Source: Kuschelorhynchus macadamiae (taxonomy: Eukaryota; Arthropoda; Insecta; Coleoptera; Curculionidae). Taken from it: a stretch of 64,000 nt of DNA. The notes below the pieces were generated by a model that saw nothing but the letters and a program-made list of their open reading frames with translations, had not been told where the DNA came from and did not search any database. Positions 53,020-62,278 of this stretch are shown piece after piece (the first letter of the stretch is position 1; every line of letters starts with the position of its first letter). Location of the stretch: contig JAUTXW010002447.1 in NCBI GenBank assembly GCA_030620095.1, forward strand, positions 186,001-250,000, in the 5' to 3' direction. The translations under genes were made by a program, and so were the position numbers.

Positions 53020-53620
53020 ACTATAGAAAGTTTTTCACTATATAAAAATTTTCATCGCCCCCTTTGTTTTTAAGATAAAGTGTGAAATTGAAAATATTGC
53101 ATTTTTGGGTCCCCCTCGTATTTTGGATGTTGTTTAACTTATCGAAAAGGTAAAAACTGGCTTTGATACAGTTTTTCATGTAGAATCCAGTGGCGTACAT
53201 ATTCGATTTTTTATGTGGCCTGTCGTTTTTGAGATATAACACAAATTTATAATTTTTTAAATGGGGCACCCAGTATATTTTTATTTTATGTTATATCATA
53301 GCATTATTTATCTTACTTTGTTATAATTTTTGCCTGTTGCCTTGAAGAAAGTTAAAAATCGGACCGAAAACTCGGTTTTATAATAAAAAGAATTATTATT
53401 AACCTGTTTTTCTCTAATATCTCAAAAACGAGAGCTCACATAAAAAAATCTCACTACGCCACTGGATTCTACGTAAAATACTGTATCAGAGCCAGTTTTT
53501 ACCTTTTCGATAAGTTATACGACAACCGAAATACGAGGAGGTCCCAAAAATGCAATATTTTCAATTTCACACTATATCTTAAAAATAGAGGGCGTTATGA
53601 AAATTTTGTTTGAGACATCT
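53020..53620. repeat. Fold-back MITE, ~220-bp arms
   Basis: Arms about 53030-53250 and 53420-53620 share AAAATTTTCAT / ATGAAAATTTT, TGAAATTGAAAATATTGCAT / ATGCAATATTTTCAATTTCA, AACTTATCGAAAAGGTAAAA / TTTTACCTTTTCGATAAGTT and GTAGAATCCAGTGGCGTA / TACGCCACTGGATTCTAC. A box-like AAATGGGGCACCCAGTATAT is at 53257. The spacer holds TTGAAGAAAG and CCGAAAACTCGG. No ORF. Confidence 0.85.
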
Positions 53621-54540
53621 TTCCTTTCATAAAAAAGTAGCACCATGTCGCGAAAACCGTAACCCTCTACCTTCACTAATAAGAGAGATACGAAAACGGG
53701 AAATTAGAAAAGATTTTATTAAACATTTGAAAGTTTAAATATGTATGTAGTACATAGCATAGACAGGTCTAAATACTTACATATACAGGGTTATTCACGC
53801 AACCCGTTCGTTAAAAGTTTTTGATGATGCCATTTGGATAAAAACTTCAAATTTTGGGATTAGGGTAAGGTCAAGGGGTACTTCTTTTTTGAAATATTTT
53901 CAACTTCCTGTCACTTCCGGTTTAACCGGAAGTTGGTATCAACTTGCTTATTTTAAATGGAACACCCTGTATTTTATGATATTTTTTGATTCTACGGAGA
54001 ATTTTAATGCTATTTTATGTAGCATGTCCTATACCTAGGATCAAGCGTTCTTAAGATATTTGACCTTGAACCGAAAATGAGCCTTCGGGGTACCAAATTT
54101 TAAAATCTCATATTGTTGTAAGTTTTGAAGATATAATCTTCATATTTTGCAGACGATCGGTAAATAATCTTAGGTTTCTATTTTTTTTTATTGAATTTGT
54201 CTATTTTTATACAGGGTGTCCTAAATTTAGCGGCAAACATTCACATTTTCAAAGCCGCTAAAGTGCGTTTTTTTAAATGGGACACCCTATAACTTTATGT
54301 ACTATCAAATGTAGAATTTCATTTTCTATCGAACTGTATTAAGGTTCCCTATACCTATTCGAAACCATTTTCGAAATAATTGGGTTCTATAAAAATATCG
54401 TATGTATTTACTTAAATGTTTACATGTTCCAATGGTGAGCCATGGAAAAACAATTGAGATCCAATATCCAATATGACAGATGATTAGTATGCGTTATTTA
54501 TCGAAAGCTGTCAGTGATAAACTAAATCTTCTAAATCGAA

Positions 54541-55457
54541 ATGGAAGAATACTCAAACGCTGATATTCTCAATCTATTTTATATTCATGGAGAATGTTAT
54601 AAAATTTTGGAGAGAACGTGTCGTGTGTTTAATGAACGCCACCCTGATTTGCCGCCAATGAACAAGTCAAAATTCAAGAGAATTGAAATGAACTTTTTGC
54701 GTTTTGGCAAGGTTAAAGTTACAAAAAATGTTCGGAAATCAGTGACAAATACCGAAGATAACGTAACAAACACATTAGCTTATTTCCACGCAAACCCGCA
54801 AAGTTCAATACCGTCTGCAGAAAACGATTTGGGAATTTCTTCTTCATCTGTCCAAAGAATCTTGAGCGAACATCATATGCACCCTTATTCCTTCCAAAAC
54901 GTGCAAGCCTTGAGACCTGGTGATGACGTCCGACGAGTAGAATTTTGCGAATTCATGTTTTTGAAAATTCAAGAGGACCCTCAATTCCTTTCAAAAATAT
55001 TTTGGACCGATGAAGCGAATTTTTCTAGAGAAGGAATAACAAACAGAAGAAACGAACATTTCTGGGCAGCAGAAAATCCGCACGCTTTACGCGTTCTCAA
55101 GAGAGGTTTAGCTTCAATGTTTTCGGTATAGTATTAAATGATCAGGTACGGTACTGTATTTATCAAGATAATTTAAACAGTGATAAGTACTGTATTTAGA
55201 AGAAATTCAAGCAAAATTAATCAATTAAACTGCAGTTTACAAATTCAATCGCTGGATTGGTCCCAATGCAACTTGGAGAAATGTGATTTCAAATGAACGC
55301 TTCCCCAGTAAATAACCAACAAGACTTACTGGACAGGATACGAACAGCTTTTGTCGAATTAGACAACGGACAAATTCAACGGGCCACAGCAACTGTACAA
55401 AGAAGAATTAAAATGTGTCTTCAAATGAACGGACAACATATAGAACATTTGTTATAA
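54541..55457 (+). pseudogene. DUF4817-type mariner transposase with internal deletion
   Basis: 196 codons are open from ATG 54541: MEEYSNADILNLFYIHGECY, RTCRVFNERHPDLPPMNKSK, SSIPSAENDLGISSSSVQRI, LSEHHMHPYSFQNVQALRPG and the first Asp in IFWTDEANFSREGITNRRNE, then a premature stop after GLASMFSV at 55131. The second-Asp region and SPDLxPLD are gone. The C-terminus is still there from 55236: FNRWIGPNATW, then NNQQDLLDRIRTAFVELDNG and IQRATATVQRRIKMCLQMNG, ending HIEHLL-stop at 55457. About 300 bp were lost. Confidence 0.87.
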
Positions 55458-55589
55458 TTCAATTTTATTATTTTATTTATTTATTGTTGATTGTTAGATT
55501 GCTATAATTTTTAAGTTCACTAAAACAAGTTTAGAACAGTCTCGAACTTAGTAGATATGGTTAAAAATAATGTAAACAATTTATTACAT

Positions 55590-55775
55590 TTTTTATAACT
55601 TTAACTTTTCCGAAACGAAAAAATTTCGTTTCAATCCTCTTCAATTTTCTCTTGTTCATTGGCGATAAATGAGGTTGTTTTTCATTAAAAACATGGCACG
55701 TTCTCTCCAATATTTTGTAACATTCTCCGCGAATATAAAATAAATTGAGAATATCAGCTTTTGAGTGTTATTTTA
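55590..55775 (-). pseudogene. Inverted copy of the transposase N-terminus
   Basis: The minus strand reads SKADILNLFYIRGECYKILE, RTCHVFNEKQPHLSPMNKRK, LKRIETKFFRFGKVKV, clearly the start of the gene at 54541 with about 15 differences. It has no ATG in the expected place. The divergence shows that this duplication is old compared with the nearly identical one at 41274-41453. Confidence 0.85.
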
Positions 55776-56499
55776 TTTTAACTTAAAAGTTTCAAATCAG
55801 CTGTCATGTTGAATAGAAAAGCACAACAATTGTTTTTCCATGGCTTACTACGGGAAGGTGTAAGCATTTAGCAAATACATATGATAGTTTAATAAAAACC
55901 TGATCCTTTCGAAAATGGTTACGAATAGGTATAGGGAACCTTAATACAGTTCGATAGAAAATTAAATTCTACATTTGATAGTGCATAAAGTTATAGGATG
56001 TCCCATTTAAAAAAACGTACTTTAGCGGCTTTGAAAATGTGAATGTTTGCCGCTGAATTTAGGACAACCTGTATAAAAATAGACAAATTCAATAAAAAAA
56101 AATAGAAACCTAAGATTATTTAGCAATCGTCTGCAAAATATGAAGATTATATCTTCAAAACTTACAAAAATAAGAGATTTTAAAATTTGGTACCCCGAAG
56201 ACTCATTTTTGGTTGAAGGTCAAGTATCTTAAGAACGCTTGAACCTAGGTATAGGACATGATACATAAAATAGCATTAAAATTCTTTGTGGAATCCAAAA
56301 ATATCATAAAATACAGGGTCTTCCATTTAAAATAAGCAACTTGATACCAACTTCCGGTTAAACCGGAAGTGACAGGAAGTTGAAAATATTTCAAAAAAGA
56401 AGTACCCCTTGACCTTACCTTAATCCCAAAATTTGAAATTTTTATCTAAATGGCATAATCAAAAACTTTTAATGAACGAGTTGCGTGAATAACCCTGTA

Positions 56500-57189
56500 T
56501 TTGTACGTATGTACTACATACGAAATAAAAAGAATAATACAAAATCTGTTAATACATATGTACTTACTACATTTAAAATGTGTGTAGTTTTGAAAAATTT
56601 CTAAATAACATACATATTATGTACTAGGAAAAATAATTAGATATTTTCTTCTAAACATTACTTTTGAAAAATAATTGTTGCTCATCAGGTACACTTTCCT
56701 GGCTCCTGAGAGTAGTTCGCACTATGTCAAATGCATTTCTTATTTCATTTTTGTTTAAAAGGCTAACCATGAAAATGTTCCCAATTTAGTTAATAATGCC
56801 TATAATTGTCAATTTTCGGTTGCTTACCATGTTAATTACAACAAAGAAAATTTTTTTTAAACAGTTTTCTATAGCTCTATGTAGTTACTACGTTTTTCCA
56901 AATAATTAGTTACTTTTAAATATATAATAGTTTGTTTGTTATAGTTTAAAAAAAACTATTAAATCACTACGAATTATGTAATTATTTCCGGACGTCTTAC
57001 AGTTAGGGTTGCCAGATTAGGATGGCTAGCAAGGAAGAACAAAAAAAAACGGCTGCTCCCAGAAAAGATAAATAAGTTTCTGTTATACATTTCACCCCCT
57101 TCCCAATACACGCTTGCGGGAATAGTGTGGTGTGAAAACAAAATCAAAACAAATTATAGTCCAAATTTGTCTTATTGACCTAAGCACAA
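56500..57189. other. No gene recognised
   Basis: AT-rich sequence without a supported frame or repeat arm. Confidence 0.4.
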
Positions 57190-57440
57190 ACATTTTTTTT
57201 GGGACTATTTAACAAAGACACATTCTGAGCAGGACATGTTAAAATTAGTTCGAATTTGTAGCTTAGCCTTCACAGAGTTCAAAGACATTCGATTTCTCCC
57301 TTTTATCCACAAATTATTCATAAAGCTAAATATTCTCTCACAAAAAGCATTGCTAGTTGGACATTCTAAAAAAATGCGACCACGTTTGGTCATTTGGTAC
57401 GTTTTTGGATAACGCACTATATTCAAAGCATTCTTTCAAT
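57190..57440 (-). pseudogene. hAT transposase C-terminal dimerisation remnant
   Basis: A 73-codon frame on the minus strand contains FLECPTSNAFCERIFSFMNN, LWIKGRNRMSLNSVKAKLQI and RTNFNMSCSECVF. S-N-x-x-CERxFS, then W-x-x-x-RN-R-M/L-S, then a long helix and a Cys-containing end is the hAT C-terminal pattern (the vertebrate-like group with TNF..C.EF). No upstream core can be read. It differs from the hAT at 1-930. Confidence 0.7.
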
Positions 57441-57512
57441 TTTTCATTCCTTAAAGCAGAAGTACTAAATTCAGTGTAAATCAGTAGTTAGAGAGTAGGC
57501 TAGGGGCGTGTG

Positions 57513-60174
57513 TACAGGGTGTCCAAAATAAGAATGTATATCTCCTTATCTCGAGAACCATAACAGATAGAAGGCAAGTTCATATACAAAAGTTTCTTAG
57601 CTTCGTTTGAATTTTTATTTTTTTATATTCTTATTTATACAGGGTGTTGCGTTTGGCCTGGGCTGAGATGCACTTTCTTATTTTAAATGGGACACCCTAT
57701 ATATTATTGCAGATTATGATAACGCGCTTAAAGACGAGTTCACCAATATATAACAGTATGGGCCTATAGTGCAACGTTTCGGATTTATTCACATTTTTCT
57801 TCAGTTTTCTACCTATTTTCAAATTAACAGAACTAAAGTACTTTTATAATTTTTTAAATTTTTGTTAAAGCCTTAAAAAATTAAAACCTCGTTCTACTCA
57901 CAGTCTTATACTCGAGTTTTAAAACTTCATAAAAGTTGCAATGTTGCCATGCTTCGCGTATCGTAATTTTTTTTTTAAATTTAAATGCAACACCCTGTAC
58001 ATTACAATAAATTCGGATAGAGAATTGAAGTAAGATTTTAACGACCCATAATAATATTGGTCTCCGACTTATAGTTTCAGACTTATTGACGATCAGCATG
58101 CAACTAATTTTTTTAAGAAAAAGTTTTCAATACTTTGTAAGCGTATCGCCTGTATTTCAGCCGGTATAAACGAAAAATGTGATACTTGTTAATTATTTTA
58201 TAATTTTCCATATTTTTGTGTATTTCTAAATAAAAAACAACGTTATTGGTTGGTAAAGAAATAATATTAATAAAAACAAATTATAATTTGAAATCGCTTT
58301 AATTAGATTTACAGATTTTATGCTTTATATATTAGATTGCTTAATTGTTTTTATTTATATAATAACTAAATTTATTTGGAAAAAATTCTACAAAAAAACT
58401 TATACAAAAAATTATTTTATTAAATGACCAATGAGTCCACCGTTTTCGGCAATGCAAGTTGTAAGAATCATTTTTAATTTATTGGTCGCTTTTCGAACTG
58501 CTCCACTTTCATTTAAATACGCAACTTCCATAATAATTTTGTTTCTTAAATCCTCAATATTTTCGCAGCGGTTTTGGTAAACCTTATCCTTTAATGTTCC
58601 CCATAAGAAATAGTCCAATGGAGATAAGTCTGGGCTTCTAGGAGGCCACAGAATATCCCCATTTGGACCTATCCATTCCATAAAATTGTTGGAAAGAAAG
58701 TTCTTTACATCTAGCGTGTTATGGCATGGAGCGCCGTCCATTTGATATATTATTTCGTTGGTATATCCTCGTATGTCTAGCAAGGGCTTAATTGTGTCTC
58801 TAAGTAACTGTAAAAATCTAGGGCCAGTTAAATGCTGATCAATAAATACGGGGCTTATAATTGTACCTCTGTAGATTCCGCACCACACGTTAATGCTTCG
58901 TCGTCCTTGATGTTGTATAGTTTTAAATTTTTTCGGGTTCTTTTGTGCCCAGAAATGGCTATTTTTTCTGTTGAAAACTCCACAGGTACTAAAGGTTGCT
59001 TCATCTGTCCAACATATTTTATTTAATATAGATTCCTGGAATTGACGATCCATAATTAAATTGCTATATTCTAATCTAGTAACGGAGTCATTTGGCTCTA
59101 AATGATGTAATTCCATGGCCTGTACTTATTAAGTTTAAGAGAAAAATGAATAGTAGATTTAGCAAGCCTAAATCGCGCTCAGCATCACGAATAGAATTTT
59201 CGGAATTCTTTTCAAAATACAAGGAAATATTTAGTTGTTCTTCTTCGGTTAAAACAGATCTTGGAGTTATTCTTTTATCGTATTTTAAAACGCTGTGTCC
59301 CTCGAGATCTCTTTCAATTTTCTGAAAAATTCTTCGATATGGGATTCGGTTTTCGGGATATTTTCGTTGGTATGCCCTAAGAGCCAAAGCAGCACTACGA
59401 TTATTTTCCAAATAGCATTGGTAAAGAATCAACTTTTCTTGATTTGAATACATTTTTATAATGTTAAAAGATATCAATAGCACTAGCAGGAAATTATGTT
59501 GACATTTCTTGCGACGTTTACCTTGGCGTCCTTTCAAACTCTATTTCCATGGCACTCTATGTGTCTTAAAAAAATTAGTTGCATGCTGAAGATGATCGTC
59601 AATAAGTCTAAAACTATAAGTCGGAGACCCATATTATTATGGGTCGTTGAAATCTTACTTCAATTCTCTATCCGAATTTATTGTAATATACAGGGTGTTG
59701 CATTTAAATTAAAAAAAAAATTACGATACGCAAAGCATGGCAACATTGTAACTTTTTTGAAGTTTTAAAACTCGAATATAAGACTGTGAGTAGAACGAGG
59801 TTTTAATTTTTTAAGGCTCTAACAAAAATTTTAAAATTTATAAAAGTACTTTACTTCTGTTAATTTGAAAATAGGTAGAAAACTGAAGAAAAATGTCAAT
59901 AAATCCGAAACGTTGCACTATAGGCCCATACTGTTATATATTCGTGAACTCGTCTTTAAGCGCGTTATCATAATCTGCAATAATATATAGGGTGTCCCAT
60001 TTAAAATAAGAAAGTGCATGTCAGCCCAGGCCAAACGCAACACCCTGTATAAATAAGAATATAATAAAATAAAAATTCAAAAGAAGCTAAGAAACTTTTG
60101 TATATGAACTTGCCTTCTATCTGTTATGGTTCTCGAGATAAGGAGATATACATTCTTATTTTGGACACCCTGTA
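57513..60174 (-). mobile_element. Mariner-like element with ~610-bp inverted repeats
   Basis: Left end TACAGGGTGTCCAAAATAAG, right end inverted and identical over that stretch. The arms run 57513-58125 and 59560-60174 and share all inner boxes: TACAGGGTGTTGCGTTTGGC at 57637, GGGACACCCTATATATTATT at 57691, AACACCCTGTACATTACAAT at 57991, and partners at 60043, 59992 and 59690. Flanked by TA. The transposase lies on the minus strand between the arms and is the least damaged of the group. Confidence 0.92.
58412..59453 (-). pseudogene. DUF4817-type mariner transposase, catalytic core intact, one frameshift
   Basis: Start ATG 59453 on the minus strand: MYSNQEKLILYQCYLENNRS, RAYQRKYPENRIPYRRIFQK, then LTEEEQLNISLYFEKNSENS, IRDAERDLGL. 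A frameshift and probable small deletion near 59110 leads to the second frame (59116-58412) with LHHLEPNDSVTRLEYSNLIM, the first Asp in ICWTDEATFSTCGVFNRKNS, the second in IYQMDGAPCHNTLDVKNF and the third in WPPRSPDLSPLDYFLWG (40 residues later), ending CIAENGGLIGHLIK-stop. All three Asp are present, which is unique in this window. I used the internal ATG because the upstream in-frame part lies in the untranslated arm side. Confidence 0.88.
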
Positions 60175-60599
60175 CATTGAACAGCCGACAAAGCCAGAGG
60201 CGGCGCAATGTCGTGATGTAATAATGTTAAGCAAAAGTGTGTATTTTTTTTCTTTGTGAACTTTATAATATTTGGTTTTTCTGATTTGATTGAAGTTTTC
60301 CGAGATAATATAATGAAATTCCGGGATCCGGGACCACTTACCTAAATCCGGGATTTTCCCGGAAATCCTGGACGTCTGGAAACCTTACTTACAGCGCGTT
60401 GTCTCTGTGAAAAAAACCAAAAAATGGACTTTTTTTTTGGTCAATGGATTACATTAAAAGGCTTATTTCTAAAAAAACAGCAGTAGATAAGTTGTTTAAA
60501 ATAGTCCCTGACGCGATAAGACTCGTCAATCTTAACACGTTGGGGGTATACTATGTATGCTACATTTTTATTTTAATTTTGATTTTCGTGCCGGTAGTT
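60175..60599. other. No gene recognised
   Basis: A GGGATCCGGGACC / GGGATTTTCCCGG patch at 60322-60366 is the only GC-rich spot. Nothing else supported. Confidence 0.35.
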
Positions 60600-62065
60600 T
60601 CGAAGGATTAGTTAAATATATATATATCAGTTAATATTTTAAATGGATCGTTATACTAAAGGTATGTACTCTTTATATTTATAGCAAATTGTTTTTTTTA
60701 ATTCGTTGGTGTTCCGGTAGAGAACTTAAAATTACTTATTTAAAAACCTATAAGATTATATGCTTATCTAATTTTAATTAAACTTTTCTCAAAAAAGGTA
60801 AAACCGTTCTTACGGTTTTTCCACCAAATTATTTCTAAAACTCTCCTCAACTTATTTATAATAAAATATCCTACCCCAACTTGCCCCCTGATTCTGTTTT
60901 TTTGTAGAACTTCACGCAACAAAAACAAATAGAGATATTTTCGACAAATGGATCTCTGTGGACCAAGTAAAAGAAAATATGAAATTTTATGTTTCATACA
61001 GAGTTCATTTGGATTAAATAGTAATTGTTTAGAAATGTATAGCAAGTTAAACAAACATTGTGACCTTTTGTGCTTAGAACTTAATAGAAAATGGCAAAAA
61101 TGCAAAAGAACACGGCAACATTTCTTAGCTTAATATAAAATCTGGCTGGACTTACCTACTCTCCCAGATTATATAACTGCCCTAATAGAATCATCTGAGA
61201 GACTCAAAAGCCAGTTGCTTGAGAACTAAAAAAAAGACGAGTCGAAAAGCTCGTCGCTACAAAGTCTAAAGAGGAACTTTGCTTGACTGCTGCTATTGCC
61301 TCATCGTCTAGATCTTTCGACATAACATATACAAATCAGTCTAAATGCCTCTTACCCACTGAAGCTCTATCTTTGTACTTTGACCTGTATCTTTCCGAAA
61401 GAAAATACAACATTCTCAGAACTGCCGTCAATGCTTTACATAAAGATTGTTTCCCTAGCCTTCACATTCTAAAAAAAAACGAAAAAACAATTTTTGGTGC
61501 AGTAACTGAAATATCTGCAAAAGTTGATATCCAAGAATTGTTAAATGAAACTGTTTATTTTATAGCATTTTAAAATATTTGCCTATAAACAAACATACAT
61601 CTGCAAAGTTAATTTGTAAATGGGGATTTGACGGCTGTTCTGGCCACAGCCTTTATAAGCAAAAGTTCACTGACTCTTAATGTACCGATGAGTTTTTATT
61701 TTTGATAGCCTTAGTTCCATTGAAACTAATTGATGTACATACTGCAGTTGAATTATAGGTTAATACTCGTTCCGACTCAACGTTTTTTTGTAGGCCCATA
61801 AAAGTCGTCTTTTGCAAGAGAAAATTCGGACCTAGTCCTCAAAGAAGAAAAGGACATAAATGAAGAAATAAAAAAAAAACTGGAAAAATGTAATATCTTA
61901 ACTGATAGTCAGTGTTAACGTAGAGTTTGAACTAATGTTTACAATGCTTGATGGCGTTTTGTCTAAAACAAATGCAACGACAAATGGTTTTGTTTGTGGA
62001 GCCACACCGAAAGAGATGAATACTACAGGCATTCCAAATAAAGATTTTTCAAATAAAAACTAGTT
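60600..62065 (+). pseudogene. Transib/RAG1-like transposase remnant
   Basis: Plus-strand blocks in order, with frameshifts: LEMYSKLNKHCDLLCLELNR, KWQKCKRTRQHFLA (61035-61130); LLPTEALSLYFDLYLSERKY, NILRTAVNALHKDCFPSLHI, TEISAKVDIQELLN (61345-61550); ICKWGFDGCSGHSLYKQKFT (61610-61668) with the likely first catalytic Asp in FDG; FLIALVPLKLID; CRPIK; FELMFTMLDGVLSKT and GFVCGATPKEMNTT (61930-62025). The order (SERKY ... FDG ... VPL ... CRPIK ... CGAT) parallels the RAG1 core and Transib transposases. Stops and frameshifts show it is dead and it is truncated after PKEMN. Assignment rests on motif order recalled by eye. Confidence 0.55.
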
Positions 62066-62278
62066 TTTTTTCGATTCCTCCCTTTCTTAAAATTTAAAAC
62101 CCATATTTGTTTATTTATTGAATGATATTGATATTCACACAGAAAAAATTATCTTTCGTTAAACACTTGAATCAAGAATACATTTTCTAAAAAATCCATA
62201 ATAAACAAATTCTCATTTGTTGCAAACTTTTTGCTGATCACTGCATAATATTTGAATGTAATACTATGATATATACAT

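Larger units (their letters stand above)
53784..56499 (+). mobile_element. Large mariner-like element, inverted repeats up to ~910 bp
   Basis: Ends TACAGGGTTATTCACGCAAC on both sides (inverted), flanked by TA. The arms run 53784-54470 and 55800-56499 and then continue, more diverged, into the transposase start (54541-54720 against 55590-55775). Inner boxes occur in each arm: AACACCCTGTAT at 53961, TACAGGGTGTCCTAAA at 54211, GGACACCCTATAAC at 54282, and their partners at 56310, 56065 and 55998. The catalytic middle of the gene is deleted. Confidence 0.9.

Noticed and set aside
60625..60645. Short ATATAT tract as a sixth (AT)n element border
   Set aside because: Only about 10 bases and not next to an inverted-repeat element.
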